From Aminobacter niigataensis (GTDB lineage Bacteria > Pseudomonadota > Alphaproteobacteria > Rhizobiales > Rhizobiaceae): DNA of 64,000 nucleotides. A program made the translations under genes and the position numbers. The stretch spans positions 1,364,001-1,428,000 of the forward strand of contig NZ_JACHOT010000001.1 in NCBI RefSeq assembly GCF_014200015.1. Direction: 5' to 3'. Under the pieces are notes generated by a model, which searched no databases, was not told the DNA's origin, and saw only the letters and a program-made list of their open reading frames with translations. Positions 55,236 through 64,000 of this stretch are shown one piece after another (position 1 is the stretch's first letter; every line of letters starts with the position of its first letter).

Positions 55236-55508
55236 ATGGCCGCCTCGACATCCTTTGCGCGCCCGGTCATCGTTGAACTCGGCCGCGCCGGAAACTACCG
55301 CCGCATCGCAAGTGCGGGCGACGCCGCCGAATGCCTGGCGACGACCTGGCCGCTGAGCCGCGGCCCTCGTCACCGCAACGCCGTCCAGACATGCCTGAAG
55401 GTGCTCGAGGGGCAACGCCCTTCCGAGGATGCGCGGCGCGCCTTCGTCGAGGCAGCGATGGAAGCCGAGGTGCCGATAGCGGCATCGTCATCCAGCGAGG
55501 AAAAATAA
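55236..55508 (+). CDS. DUF982 domain protein
   Basis: 90 residues fitting the DUF982 pattern: FARPVIVELGRAGNYRRIASAGDAAECLATTWPLSRGPRHRNAVQTCLKVLEGQRPSEDARRAFVEAAMEAE-like spacing of Trp-Pro, Gly and Cys residues. Function unknown; common in multiple copies in rhizobia. Its TAA overlaps the next gene's ATG by one base. Confidence 0.88.
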   Translation: MAASTSFARPVIVELGRAGNYRRIASAGDAAECLATTWPLSRGPRHRNAVQTCLKVLEGQRPSEDARRAFVEAAMEAEVPIAASSSSEEK

Positions 55509-55747
55509 TGGCAAAGCTCGTCTATGAAGTCGTCCAGCACGACGGTGGCTGGGCCTACAAGGTCGGCGACACCTTCTCCGAGACCTTCCCCACGCACGAA
55601 CACGCCCTTCGCGCCGCAGAGACGGCGGCGGCAGAGCAGCGTGTCTCCGGCTCTACCGACGGCATCCAGTACGAGGACAAGGAAGGCCGTTGGCATGACG
55701 AACTCGCCAAGGGCGACGACAGGCCCGATACCGAGGTTTCCGACTAG
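55508..55747 (+). CDS. DUF2188-like small protein
   Basis: 79 residues. MAKLVYEVVQHDGGWAYKVGD, then FSETFPTHEHALRAAETAAAEQ and a charged tail, matching the DUF2188 short beta-alpha fold with VxxxxGGWxVK-type start. It begins at ATG 55508, overlapping the DUF982 stop by one base (TAATG), so they are translationally coupled. Function unknown. Confidence 0.8.
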   Translation: MAKLVYEVVQHDGGWAYKVGDTFSETFPTHEHALRAAETAAAEQRVSGSTDGIQYEDKEGRWHDELAKGDDRPDTEVSD

Positions 55748-55797
55748 CGGCCATCGCCCCGGCGCGAACAGGATCGCCGGACGAGCAGTTCCCGCCT

Positions 55798-56790
55798 CTA
55801 CCTGGCCGCCTTGTCGACCGGTTGGGCAAATGTCTTTGCCGCAATGCGCCGGACCAGCTCTGCGACCCGCTTCGGCTCGACGAATTGCGGCATATGCCCC
55901 ATGCCCTCGACCAGATCGAGTTCCAGGTCTTTGATCCTGTCGGCCAGAGGCTCGCCATGCAGTCGGTAGTCGAGCACACGGTCGGCGGTGCCGAACATCA
56001 TCCCTACCGGCAGCTTCAGTTCCTCGTACCTGGCCTCGACCGCGCCAAGATCGCTCTCGATCGCCACCATGTCGGCCGATGTCGCGTAGAAATGGCTCGG
56101 CCGCAGTCCGGCGAAACCGCCGCCTGCCGTACCGTAGTCCTTTGGCGCTTCCTGCGGCGAAAACAGGAAGGCCAGGGTCTGCGGCGCATATTTCAGGCTG
56201 GTCGGTATCGCCACCGTCTCGGCCATCAGGCGGCGGCGTAGCGGCGACTTGATATAGAGCGACCTGAATTCGGGCCGCAACTCGTCCTCCAGATGCGTCA
56301 GCGGCGACAGCAGCACCAAACCGGAAACCGCCTCCGGGTGGTTTTCCGCCAGCGCCAGCGCCACGGCGCCGCCGAGCGAATGGCCGACGACCAGCGGCCG
56401 CTCCAGCCCGAGTTCGGCGATGAAGCGCGCGATCAGATCTGCCTGTTCGGTCAGGCTGCCCGAAAACCCGGGCGGACGCGTGGAATAGCCCGAGCCGGGC
56501 CGGTCGAGCGCGATCAGCCGGAAATCGGCAAGTTCCGGAAACAGCGGGTGGCGGAAATGGTGCAGTTGCGCGCCGAGACCGTGGACGAACAGGATCGGAC
56601 GGCCCTCGCCCTGCTCGACATAGTGGATGCGATGCCGGCCAAGTGCTGCAAACTTGCCGATTGCAGGCACTGCGCGTGCGGCCTGGGTCGAGATCTTGCG
56701 CGTCGCCAGCACGAAATAGCCGCCGACGAGAACCACGGCCAGGAAGATGATGCTGGCGATCCAGCCAAAAATCGTTGTCGCGGTCGCCAT
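55798..56790 (-). CDS. membrane-anchored alpha/beta hydrolase
   Basis: 330 residues. An N-terminal transmembrane helix (TIFGWIASIIFLAVVLVGGYFVLA) precedes the hydrolase domain: GRPILFVHGLGAQLHHFRHPLF, VVGHSLGGAVALALAENHPEAV with nucleophile Ser, and EGMGHMPQFVEPKRVAEL with catalytic His. The oxyanion HGLGAQ is present. Start ATG 56790 follows AGGAGGTTCG. It resembles lipase or epoxide hydrolase-type enzymes; substrate unknown. Confidence 0.9.
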   Translation of the reverse strand: MATATTIFGWIASIIFLAVVLVGGYFVLATRKISTQAARAVPAIGKFAALGRHRIHYVEQGEGRPILFVHGLGAQLHHFRHPLFPELADFRLIALDRPGSGYSTRPPGFSGSLTEQADLIARFIAELGLERPLVVGHSLGGAVALALAENHPEAVSGLVLLSPLTHLEDELRPEFRSLYIKSPLRRRLMAETVAIPTSLKYAPQTLAFLFSPQEAPKDYGTAGGGFAGLRPSHFYATSADMVAIESDLGAVEARYEELKLPVGMMFGTADRVLDYRLHGEPLADRIKDLELDLVEGMGHMPQFVEPKRVAELVRRIAAKTFAQPVDKAAR

Positions 56791-56856
56791 CGAACCTCCT
56801 GCAGGCAATGCCCGCAACTTAGCGGCACGAGACGCAGGCTCAAGCCCGTGACATGC

Positions 56857-56884
56857 AAAACGGGCGGCCTTGCGACCGCCCGTT
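56857..56884 (-). terminator. Rho-independent terminator after wrbA
   Basis: On the minus strand a perfect 9-bp stem AACGGGCGG/CCGCCCGTT is followed by TTTTGC. It lies 27 bases past the wrbA stop. Confidence 0.8.
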
Positions 56885-56911
56885 CACTAAAATCATAGCA
56901 ATTCGAAGCTG

Positions 56912-57541
56912 TTATGCAACTTCCTTGACAGCGTTCGAGCCCTTGCCGTGCAGGCGGATGGCGATCTCGGCCACGCGCTTGCCCTGGAAGTGGGCGCCTT
57001 CGAGTTCCTGCGCCGAAGGCTGGCGCGAGCCGTCGCCGTCGGAGGTGGTGGTCATGCCGTAAGGCGCGCCGCCGCGAACCACGTCGTTGCCCATCTGGCC
57101 CTGGTAGGCATAGGACAGCGGCACAATGACCATGCCGTGGTGCTGCAGGTGGATCTGCGCGTTGATCAGCGCGAGCTCGGCGCCGCCGTGCTGGGTCGCG
57201 GTCGAAACCATCACCGAACCGACCTTGTCGAGCAGTGCGCCCTTGGCCCAGAGCGGGCCGGTCTGGTCGAGGAAGTTCTTCATCTGCGAAGCCATGGTGC
57301 CGTAACGGGTGGCCGTGCCGATGATGATGCCGTCATAGTCGGCCAGTTCGAGCGGATCGGCGATCTGCGCTTCCTGGTCGAGCTTGTAATAGGCAGCCTT
57401 GGCGACAGCCTCGGGAACCAGCTCGGGAACGCGCTTGATGGTCACGTCGGCACCGGCTGCGCGGGCGCCTTCGGCAGCGGCCTTGGCCATCTGCTCCATG
57501 TGACCCCAGCTCGAATAGTAGAGAACAAGAATCTTAGCCAT
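56912..57541 (-). CDS. wrbA: NAD(P)H:quinone oxidoreductase, WrbA type
   Basis: Flavodoxin-like FMN enzyme reducing quinones. FMN phosphate loop [22 protein letters not shown], then [53 protein letters not shown] and [24 protein letters not shown]. These are standard WrbA blocks. 209 residues from ATG 57541; the upstream in-frame extension is not supported. Confidence 0.95.
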   Translation of the reverse strand: MAKILVLYYSSWGHMEQMAKAAAEGARAAGADVTIKRVPELVPEAVAKAAYYKLDQEAQIADPLELADYDGIIIGTATRYGTMASQMKNFLDQTGPLWAKGALLDKVGSVMVSTATQHGGAELALINAQIHLQHHGMVIVPLSYAYQGQMGNDVVRGGAPYGMTTTSDGDGSRQPSAQELEGAHFQGKRVAEIAIRLHGKGSNAVKEVA

Positions 57542-57723
57542 ATCAAACTCCAGCGGGGGGAAAATCTCGCGACACCATCTTGGGTTGGCGTCTGGGAGAG
57601 ATGTAATGCAAAGCCCGTTCAATGAAAGCAGGCCAATACGTGACGCATCGTTCACAAAACGGCGACTATTGCTCGCCTGCCCCGGCGGCTGTATCTGACC
57701 TTGGTCTAAAAGGAGCTTCTGAA

Positions 57724-58464
57724 ATGGCCGACATCGTCACCGCAGCTATGGTCGTCATCGGCGACGAGATTCTGTCCGGCCGCACCAAGGACAAGAACAT
57801 CGGCCACCTCGCCGACATGATGACGGCCTCAGGCATCGACCTCAGGGAAGTGCGCATCGTGCCCGACGACGAGGACGAGATCGTCGCCGCCGTCAACGCC
57901 GTGCGCGCACGCTACGATTATGTCTTCACGACAGGCGGCATCGGCCCGACGCATGACGACATCACCGCCGACTCGATCTCCAAGGCCTTTGGCGTGCCGT
58001 GCGAATACGAGCCGCGCGCCTATGCCATTCTGGAGGCCAACTATGCCACGCGCGGCCTGGAATTCTCCGAAGCACGCAAGCGCATGGCGCGCATGCCGCG
58101 CGGCGCCGGGCTGATCGAAAACCCGGTCTCGGTGGCGCCGGGCTTCCGCATCGGCAACGTCCATGTCATGGCCGGCGTGCCGTCGATCTTCCAGGCCATG
58201 CTCGACAACGTCATGCCGACGCTGAAGACCGGCGCCAAGCTTCTGTCGACCACGGTCCAGTGTCCCTATGGCGAAGGCACCATCGGCGGCCCGCTGGGCG
58301 AGATCCAGAAGGCGCATCCCGACACCATCATCGGTTCCTACCCGAAATATCTCGACGGCAAGTTCTGGACCGAACTCGTCGTCCGCTCGCGCTCGCAAGA
58401 AGCGATGGATCGCGCCCGCGACGCGATCGAGGCAATGCTTGGGGGCATAACAAAAGCCGCCTGA
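57724..58464 (+). CDS. CinA-like molybdopterin-binding protein
   Basis: 246 residues of the CinA N-terminal/MoaB fold: [51 protein letters not shown], then [25 protein letters not shown], the GGIGPT motif. No C-terminal nicotinamide-deamidase (PncC) domain is present, so this is the short COG1058 type. Its role is unknown, perhaps nucleotide or cofactor turnover. Near its stop begins the repeat that forms the usp promoter region. Confidence 0.9.
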   Translation: MADIVTAAMVVIGDEILSGRTKDKNIGHLADMMTASGIDLREVRIVPDDEDEIVAAVNAVRARYDYVFTTGGIGPTHDDITADSISKAFGVPCEYEPRAYAILEANYATRGLEFSEARKRMARMPRGAGLIENPVSVAPGFRIGNVHVMAGVPSIFQAMLDNVMPTLKTGAKLLSTTVQCPYGEGTIGGPLGEIQKAHPDTIIGSYPKYLDGKFWTELVVRSRSQEAMDRARDAIEAMLGGITKAA

Positions 58465-58469
58465 ACGAC

Positions 58470-58511
58470 TTGATGCCAAACACTTGATCCCAAACACTTG
58501 ATCCAGGTCAC
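58470..58511 (+). promoter_or_regulatory. three 14-base repeats of a TTGAT half-site forming an FNR/FixK-type box
   Basis: TTGAT occurs at 58470, 58484 and 58498, each spaced by 14 bases in the context CACTTGATCCCAAA. The last reads TTGAT-CCAG-GTCAC (58498-58511), close to the FNR/FixK consensus TTGAT-N4-ATCAA in eight of ten positions. A GATAGT -10-like hexamer at 58532 gives a predicted start near 58544, placing the box centre close to -41, as for class II FNR promoters. Confidence 0.55.
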
Positions 58512-58581
58512 ATGGGAACAAGTACGGGCATGATAGTGTTTCTTTGCTGAGCAGATTTCTGTCCGTGCAAAGGAGGGTGCC

Positions 58582-59421
58582 ATGCCGTTCAAGACAATCG
58601 TTGCCATCATCCAGAGCGAGCGCGACGCCGCCCGCGTCCTCGATGTGGCCATCCCGTTTGCCGACCGGCACGAAAGCCATCTGATCGGCGTTCATGCCGA
58701 AGCCCTGGCGATGCCCTACACCACGGCCGTCGGCTTTCCCGACACCGAGTTCATCCAGGCCAATTCCGATCTCTGCAAGGAGCGCGCCGAAAAGGTGCAG
58801 AAGGCGTTCCTCGCCCGCATCGAGACCGCCGGCGTGTCGTTCGAATGGCGCAGCTTCGAGAGCTTTTCCGGCGACAGCGCCCTTTCGGGGGTCGAAAGCG
58901 CGCGTTGCGCCGACCTAGTCATCGTTTCGCAGGGATCGCAAGAGGCCAAGGACTCGATTGCCGCCGACGTCGACTCCCTGATCTACGAGGCCGGCCGCCC
59001 GGTGCTGGTGGTGCCGCATGCGGCACCGTTGATCTCGACCTTCCGCCGCGTCCTGGTCGCCTGGAACGGCAGCCGCGAAGCCGCCCGCGCCGCCTTCGAT
59101 GCCCTGCCCTTCATCCTCGAGGCCGACCAGACCGAAATCCTGGTCATCGACCCCATCGAGACGGCAGCCCAGAGCGCCGACGCCGCCGGCGCCGAGATCG
59201 CCTCTGCCTTTGCCCGCCACGGCGCCAAGGTATCGGTCAGCGTCGAGGCGTCGCGCGGCCACACCGTCGATGCCGTCATCCACAACAAGGTGGTTGAAAC
59301 AGGCGCCGACCTGCTGGTGATGGGCGCCTACAGCCATTCCTGGCTGCGCGAGTTCCTGTTCGGCGGCGTCACGCGCAGCGTCCTGCAGGCCGGCGACACC
59401 GCGATCCTGCTGTCGCGGTAA
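58582..59421 (+). CDS. universal stress protein, tandem domain
   Basis: 279 residues with two Usp-like halves: MPFKTIVAIIQSERDAARVLDVAIPFADRHESHLIGVHAE and, in the second half, FRRVLVAWNGSREAARAAFDALPFILEADQTEILVIDP. The second ends with GADLLVMGAYSHSWLREFLFGGVTRSVLQ, matching the G2xG9xGS-like nucleotide loop region. Usp proteins act in stress and microaerobic survival. The RBS AGGAGGGTGCC is strong. The FNR-type box upstream fits oxygen-responsive control. Confidence 0.94.
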   Translation: MPFKTIVAIIQSERDAARVLDVAIPFADRHESHLIGVHAEALAMPYTTAVGFPDTEFIQANSDLCKERAEKVQKAFLARIETAGVSFEWRSFESFSGDSALSGVESARCADLVIVSQGSQEAKDSIAADVDSLIYEAGRPVLVVPHAAPLISTFRRVLVAWNGSREAARAAFDALPFILEADQTEILVIDPIETAAQSADAAGAEIASAFARHGAKVSVSVEASRGHTVDAVIHNKVVETGADLLVMGAYSHSWLREFLFGGVTRSVLQAGDTAILLSR

Positions 59422-59440
59422 GATTACCGCACAACTGTGC

Positions 59441-59469
59441 AGCCCCGCCCTTGCCAAGAGCGGGGCTTT
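59441..59469 (+). terminator. Rho-independent terminator after the usp gene
   Basis: AGCCCCGC pairs with GCGGGGCT (59441-59448 with 59460-59467) across an 11-base loop and is followed by TTTCC. Confidence 0.75.
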
Positions 59470-59537
59470 CCGGCTAATTCCGCCTGCATTCCCCTATTTT
59501 CGCGCCATCTGGCGCGCCGAGCCGGAGTGCGCGTCGA

Positions 59538-60035
59538 ATGTCCCTTCCCGAAAAAGCCTTTCCCGTATCCTGGGATCAGTTCCACCGCGACGCCCGGGCG
59601 CTCGCCTGGCGTCTCGCCGGCGTCAATCCGCAGTGGAAGGCGATCGTCTGCATCACCCGCGGCGGCCTAGTGCCTGCCGCCATCATTTCGCGCGAACTCG
59701 GCATCCGCCTGATCGAGACGATCTGCATCGCCTCCTATCACGACTACACCTCGCAGGGTCAGTTGCAGGTGCTGAAGGAGATCACGCCGTCGCTGCTCGA
59801 GGGCGAAGGCGCAAACGTGCTGATCGTCGACGACCTGACCGACACCGGCAAGACCGCAGCCATCGTGCGCGCCATGATGCCGAAGGCGCATTTCGCCACG
59901 GTCTATGCCAAGCCCAAGGGCCGTCCGCTGGTCGACACCTTCGTCACCGAGGTGTCGCAGGACACCTGGATCTATTTCCCCTGGGACCTCGGCTTCACAT
60001 ACCAAAAGCCGATCGCGGAAGATCACATGGGTTGA
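59538..60035 (+). CDS. gpt: xanthine phosphoribosyltransferase
   Basis: Purine salvage enzyme making XMP/GMP from xanthine or guanine and PRPP. Type I PRTase PRPP loop [22 protein letters not shown]-terminal [17 protein letters not shown] and [24 protein letters not shown]. The dinucleotide and hood residues fit XGPRT (165 residues). Start ATG 59538. Confidence 0.94.
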   Translation: MSLPEKAFPVSWDQFHRDARALAWRLAGVNPQWKAIVCITRGGLVPAAIISRELGIRLIETICIASYHDYTSQGQLQVLKEITPSLLEGEGANVLIVDDLTDTGKTAAIVRAMMPKAHFATVYAKPKGRPLVDTFVTEVSQDTWIYFPWDLGFTYQKPIAEDHMG

Positions 60036-60070
60036 TCGCAGCGCCCTCCGGCCCAACCCGACCTGTTCGA

Positions 60071-60097
60071 CGCCCGGCCTCTGCGCCGGGCGCTTTC
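60071..60097 (+). terminator. terminator after gpt
   Basis: CGCCCGGC pairs with GCCGGGCG (60071-60078 with 60085-60092), then CTTTC. Weak T tract but in the expected position. Confidence 0.6.
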
Positions 60098-60184
60098 ATT
60101 ATCAATCTATTTACTTTTGTTACGGAGGATTAACCGTACAATTCGTAACACGGCAACTGAGTCTGCTTCTGGGTAGGACTGCCG

Positions 60185-60679
60185 ATGCTGATGAAGCCTG
60201 TCTATCACAGCCACCTCGTCGAGCGCATACGCCGGCTGTTCGGCGCTCCCGCCTGCAGGCTGCAGGTCGCCGCCCTGCCCTGGCAGCGCACCGCCTCCGG
60301 CGCCATCGAGATCATGCTGATCACCAGCCGCGACACCGGGCGCTGGGTCCTGCCCAAGGGCTGGCCGGAAGAATCCGAACGGCTGTGCGAGACTGCCGCT
60401 CGCGAGGCGAGCGAAGAAGCCGGCCTGAGCGGCTCGGTCGATATCCATGAGGCGGGCCGCTATTTCTACTCCAAGGAACTGGCGAGCGGCGAACAGGTCG
60501 CCTGCGAGGTGCTGGTCTATCCGCTCGAAGTGCGCAAGGTCGCCGAGAAGTGGAAGGAGCGGCGCCAGCGCACGCGCAAGTGGGTGTCGCCTGCCGAGGC
60601 CGCGCGCATGGTCAACGAACCAGACCTTTGCCGGCTGATCTCGTCCTTCGGCGCAGCCCACGGAAAAGTCGCCGCCTGA
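60185..60679 (+). CDS. Nudix hydrolase
   Basis: 164 residues. The Nudix box is canonical: GWPEESE...REASEEAGLSG (G-X5-E-X7-REXXEEXG). Flanking features: VAALPWQRTASGAIEIMLITSRDTGRWVLPKG and the C-terminal RRQRTRKWVSPAEAARMVNEPDL. Similar proteins act on diadenosine or diphosphoinositol polyphosphates (DIPP-like). Start ATG 60185; ATG 60191 is possible. Confidence 0.93.
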   Translation: MLMKPVYHSHLVERIRRLFGAPACRLQVAALPWQRTASGAIEIMLITSRDTGRWVLPKGWPEESERLCETAAREASEEAGLSGSVDIHEAGRYFYSKELASGEQVACEVLVYPLEVRKVAEKWKERRQRTRKWVSPAEAARMVNEPDLCRLISSFGAAHGKVAA

Positions 60680-61283
60680 AGCGCGAGACGCCGCCAAGCG
60701 GGTATCTTGCCGGCTTCGTTCACGGAGCCGGTTCTCCCCGTTATCCACACAAGTGACACACAAGATGTTGGGGTCACAAAATCTGCATAAACGACTTCTT
60801 GACGTTACCCCCCGAGTCGCTTTTTATGACTCAAGCGCGCTTGTTGAGTGCGTGACCGGAAAGTTCAGAGCCCGGTCCTTTCTCCAGATCTAGTGAGTTG
60901 CCGCTCGCATTTGCACCCGCACAGGCGGGGCGCCGTCGCGCGTGGTTTCGGTGTGTCCGAGGGGTTGACGGGTAAAAATTGGGGACTGGCAGAAATCTTC
61001 TGTTAACACTATATTTAGTGTTTGCAGGCAGCCTGGACGCTAGATAGTGTGAGTTCTCCCTCAGCGAGGGAATCGCAACAAAGTTTCAGTTTCAAGGACC
61101 CGAAGCGGTCCGCAGGCTGACGGGAAGGCGCTCCGCAAGGAGGATTTCCGGTCTGGCGGCGGCTTCTTCGGCAATGGTGACCGGTCGTTCGGGCGGCCGG
61201 CAAGATCGGCATTGCGTCTTTCGTTTCAGCAATGGGAAATTTCCCGCGAAAGACGCTATATATAGACAAAAGGAAATCGACCG
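60680..61283 (+). promoter_or_regulatory. 600-base leader region of nrdJ with NrdR and structured elements
   Basis: No gene is supported on either strand. A near-consensus NrdR box lies at 61006-61021, a degenerate second copy at 61037-61050, and a long hairpin at 61214-61256 in the putative 5' UTR. TTGACG at 60801 with TTTTAT 17 bases downstream (60824) is a possible sigma-70 promoter. I see no cobalamin riboswitch core sequence. Confidence 0.55.
61006..61021. promoter_or_regulatory. NrdR box upstream of nrdJ
   Basis: ACACTATATTTAGTGT is a 16-base palindrome that fits the NrdR consensus ACACWATATMTAGTGT almost perfectly. NrdR is the ATP/dATP-sensing repressor of ribonucleotide reductase genes. 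A weaker half-matching copy (ACGCTAGATAGTGT) lies at 61037-61050. Confidence 0.75.
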
Positions 61284-64000
61284 ATGCGCATCGAGCGGCG
61301 TTTCACCAAGGATGGACAATCGGCCTATGCGGAGATCGAGTTCCGCAAGGCGCTCTCCGAGATCAAGAATCCGGACGGCTCGGTGGTCTTCCGGCTCGAC
61401 AACATCGATGTGCCGGCGCAGTTCTCCCAGGTCGCGGCCGACATCCTGGCGCAGAAGTATTTCCGCAAGGCCGGCGTGCCCGCCCGCCTGAAGAAGGTCG
61501 AGGAGAACGACGTCCCCTCCTTCCTGTGGCGTTCGGTTCCCGACGAGGCCGAACTTGCCAAGCTGCCCGAAAACGAACGCTACGGCTCCGAGATCGACGC
61601 CCGCCAGGTCTTCGACCGTCTCGCCGGCACCTGGACCTATTGGGGCTGGAAGGGCGGCTACTTCAAGAGCGAAGACGACGCCCGCGCCTTCAAGGACGAG
61701 CTGTCCTACATGCTCGCCACCCAGCGCGTGGCGCCGAACTCGCCGCAGTGGTTCAACACCGGCCTGCACTGGGCCTATGGCATCGACGGTCCTGGCCAGG
61801 GCCACTTTTATGTCGACCCCTTCACCGGCAAGCTGACCAAGTCGAAGTCGGCTTACGAACACCCGCAGCCGCATGCCTGCTTCATCCAGTCGGTCGCCGA
61901 CGACCTCGTCAACGAGGGCGGCATCATGGACCTGTGGGTGCGCGAGGCGCGCCTGTTCAAATACGGCTCGGGCACCGGCTCGAACTTCAGCCACCTGCGC
62001 GGCGAAGGCGAAAAGCTGTCCGGCGGCGGCCGTTCGTCCGGCCTGATGAGCTTCCTCAAGATCGGCGACCGTGCTGCGGGCGCCATCAAGTCGGGCGGCA
62101 CCACCCGCCGTGCGGCCAAGATGGTGGTGGTCGACGCCGACCATCCCGATATCGAGGCCTATATCGACTGGAAGGTGAAGGAAGAGCAGAAGGTGGCGGC
62201 CCTCGTCACCGGTTCCAAGATCGTGCGCCAGCACCTCAGCAAGATCATGGCGGCCTGCGTCAACTGCGAAGGCCAGGATGACGACTGCTTCGACCCGGCC
62301 GTCAACACCGCGCTCAAGCGCGAGATCAAGGCCGCCAAGAAGAACGCGGTGCCGGAGAACTACATCTACCGCGTCATCCAGTTCGCCAAGCAGGGCTACA
62401 GCTCGATCGAGTTCAAGACCTACGACACCGACTGGGATTCGGAGGCCTACCTCACCGTTTCGGGGCAGAACTCCAACAATTCGGTCTCGCTCAAGGACGA
62501 CTTCCTGCGCGCTGTCGAGGGCGACGGCGAATGGCACCTGACCGCCCGCAAGGACGGCAAGGTGCTCAAGACGCTCAAGGCGCGCGATCTGTGGGAAAAG
62601 ATCGGCTACGCCGCCTGGGCCTCGGCAGATCCCGGCCTGCACTTCAACACCACGATGAACGACTGGCACACCTGCGCCTCCGCAGGCGCCATCCGTGCGT
62701 CGAACCCGTGCTCGGAATACATGTTCCTCGACGACACGGCCTGCAACCTCGCCTCGATCAACCTGCTGCCCTACCGCAACACCGACGGCACCATCGACAT
62801 CGCGGCCTACGAGCACACCGTGCGCCTGTGGACCGTCGTGCTCGAAATCTCGGTGATGATGGCGCAGTTCCCGTCCAAGGAAATCGCCAAGCTCTCCTAC
62901 GAGTACCGCACGCTCGGCCTCGGCTATGCCAATATCGGCGGCCTGCTGATGACGTCCGGCATTCCCTATGACTCCGACGAGGGCCGCGCCATCGGCGGCG
63001 CGCTGACGGCGATCATGACCGGCGTGGCTTACGCCACCTCGGCCGAGATGGCCTCCGAACTCGGCGCCTTCCCCGACTATGACCGCAACGCCGCAAACAT
63101 GCTGCGCGTCATGCGCAACCATCGCCGCGCCGCCTATGGCGACAAGGACGGCTACGAGAAGCTGTCGGTGCATCCGGTGCCGCTGGTCGCTTCCGACCTC
63201 AAGCAGCAGGAACTGGTGACCCATGCCCGCGCCGCCTGGGACCGCGCCATCGAGCTCGGCGAGGAACATGGCTACCGCAACGCCCAGGCAACCGTGATCG
63301 CGCCCACCGGCACGATCGGCCTTGTCATGGATTGCGACACCACTGGCATCGAGCCGGACTTTGCGCTGGTCAAGTTCAAGAAGCTCGCCGGCGGCGGCTA
63401 CTTCAAGATCATCAACCGTGCAGTGCCCGAGGCGCTGCGTACCCTCGGCTATAGCGAAGCCCAGATCGCCGAGATCGAGGCCTATGCCGTCGGCCACGGC
63501 AATCTCAACCAGGCGCCCGGCATCAACCCCGGTTCGCTGCGCTCCAAGGGCTTCAGCGACGAGAAGATCGAGGCACTGAACGCCGCCCTCAAGAGCGCCT
63601 TCGACATCAAGTTCGTATTCAACAAGTGGACGCTGGGCGAAGACTTCTGCAAGGACGTGCTCGGCCTGACCGAGGCGCAGCTCAACGACTTCTCGTTCGA
63701 GATGCTGCCGGCGCTCGGCTTTTCCAAGCGCGACATCGAAGCCGCCAACATCCATGTCTGCGGTGCAATGACGCTGGAAGGCACGCCGTTCCTCAAGGAC
63801 GAGCACCTGCCCGTGTTCGACTGCGCCAATCCCTGCGGCAAGATCGGCAAGCGCTATCTTAGCGTCGAGAGCCACATCCGCATGATGGCGGCGGCCCAGC
63901 CCTTCATCTCGGGCGCCATCTCCAAGACCATCAACATGCCCAACGAGGCGACGGTCGAGGACTGCAAGAGCGCCTACATGCTGTCGTGGAAGCTGGCGCT
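61284..64000 (+). CDS. nrdJ: vitamin B12-dependent (class II) ribonucleotide reductase, 5' part
   Basis: Adenosylcobalamin-dependent reductase making deoxyribonucleotides without oxygen. About 905 residues are visible and the gene runs past the window end (family members are about 1,200 residues). Signatures: [62 protein letters not shown], the catalytic [21 protein letters not shown], and [27 protein letters not shown] 61284 follows AAAGGAAATCGACC. NrdR box and a hairpin lie upstream. The large antisense frames over it are shadows. Confidence 0.97.
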   Translation, partial: MRIERRFTKDGQSAYAEIEFRKALSEIKNPDGSVVFRLDNIDVPAQFSQVAADILAQKYFRKAGVPARLKKVEENDVPSFLWRSVPDEAELAKLPENERYGSEIDARQVFDRLAGTWTYWGWKGGYFKSEDDARAFKDELSYMLATQRVAPNSPQWFNTGLHWAYGIDGPGQGHFYVDPFTGKLTKSKSAYEHPQPHACFIQSVADDLVNEGGIMDLWVREARLFKYGSGTGSNFSHLRGEGEKLSGGGRSSGLMSFLKIGDRAAGAIKSGGTTRRAAKMVVVDADHPDIEAYIDWKVKEEQKVAALVTGSKIVRQHLSKIMAACVNCEGQDDDCFDPAVNTALKREIKAAKKNAVPENYIYRVIQFAKQGYSSIEFKTYDTDWDSEAYLTVSGQNSNNSVSLKDDFLRAVEGDGEWHLTARKDGKVLKTLKARDLWEKIGYAAWASADPGLHFNTTMNDWHTCASAGAIRASNPCSEYMFLDDTACNLASINLLPYRNTDGTIDIAAYEHTVRLWTVVLEISVMMAQFPSKEIAKLSYEYRTLGLGYANIGGLLMTSGIPYDSDEGRAIGGALTAIMTGVAYATSAEMASELGAFPDYDRNAANMLRVMRNHRRAAYGDKDGYEKLSVHPVPLVASDLKQQELVTHARAAWDRAIELGEEHGYRNAQATVIAPTGTIGLVMDCDTTGIEPDFALVKFKKLAGGGYFKIINRAVPEALRTLGYSEAQIAEIEAYAVGHGNLNQAPGINPGSLRSKGFSDEKIEALNAALKSAFDIKFVFNKWTLGEDFCKDVLGLTEAQLNDFSFEMLPALGFSKRDIEAANIHVCGAMTLEGTPFLKDEHLPVFDCANPCGKIGKRYLSVESHIRMMAAAQPFISGAISKTINMPNEATVEDCKSAYMLSWKLA

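Noticed and set aside
60680-61283. cobalamin riboswitch before the B12-dependent reductase
   Set aside because: I looked for the conserved B12-box core and did not find it. The region has an NrdR box and a simple hairpin instead. A covariance-model search would decide.
61092-63875. 927-residue frame antisense to nrdJ
   Set aside because: It runs against the nrdJ coding sequence, whose class II motifs are clear. No RBS or motif supports it.

Overview
This window is a high-GC chromosomal segment of an alphaproteobacterium. It most resembles the Hyphomicrobiales (Rhizobiales), probably the Phyllobacteriaceae (Mesorhizobium/Aminobacter-like). The reasons are the isoaspartyl methyltransferase-TolC-PopZ-valS gene order, a class II (B12-dependent) ribonucleotide reductase, the aat/DUF2155/NDUFA12 neighbourhood, the cold-shock/DUF192 and cysE/DUF3126 pairs, CtrA-type and FixK/FNR-type sites, an Omp25/31-like barrel protein and a RIME-like intergenic palindrome. 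This genus-level guess is inference. Most of the window is core housekeeping sequence. I see no CRISPR array, prophage, insertion sequence or replication origin.

Layout. 0-7 kb: valS, a PopZ-like polar organiser, a TolC-family outer membrane protein, a protein-isoaspartate methyltransferase-like enzyme, tRNA-Cys, a small membrane protein and tRNA-Asn. 7.4-14.5 kb: an exported M20 amidohydrolase with a strong terminator, a small 62-residue protein, then the least ordinary locus of the window. That locus holds a SARP/winged-helix-TPR regulator, a PAP2/haloperoxidase-fold protein with an (Asn-Lys)8 tract, and a subtilase without a signal peptide, all co-oriented and closely packed. 14.7-25.4 kb: an aminotransferase, an M48 protease, a DsbA-like protein, aroQ-accB-accC-aat, DUF2155, NDUFA12 and panB-panC. 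25.4-31 kb: gatB with a GNAT gene, a YjhX-like protein, a CBS protein, a rhomboid protease, a PAS_5 protein and a tandem PilZ protein. 31.5-39.2 kb: a BTLCP cysteine peptidase, gamma-carbonic anhydrase, DUF3126/cysE, enoyl-CoA hydratase, an HD protein, hydrolases, DUF192 with a double cold-shock protein, and gloA.

39.2-53.2 kb: DUF1697 with ilvA (ATGA overlap), a TrkH transporter, a lipoprotein hydrolase, a frameshifted DUF1629/Imm11-like immunity gene, adenine deaminase, and a DctB/DctD-like two-component pair followed directly by a tripartite tricarboxylate transporter (tctC-tctB-tctA). The regulator carries GAFAGA where sigma-54 activators carry GAFTGA, and I find no good -24/-12 promoter in front of tctC. 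53.3-64 kb: small proteins, an outer-membrane barrel, tRNA-Leu, DUF982/DUF2188, a hydrolase, WrbA, a CinA-like protein, a universal stress protein behind a FixK/FNR-like triplicated half-site, a phosphoribosyltransferase, a Nudix hydrolase, and the 5' part of nrdJ preceded by an NrdR box and a structured leader.

No wholly new large system is evident. The best leads are the regulator/PAP2/subtilase locus, the GAFAGA regulator with its transporter, the nrdJ leader, the FNR-type repeat, the perfect CtrA site at 32991, the disrupted immunity gene, and two small membrane proteins (32220-32387 and 55042-55158) too short for usual ORF cut-offs.
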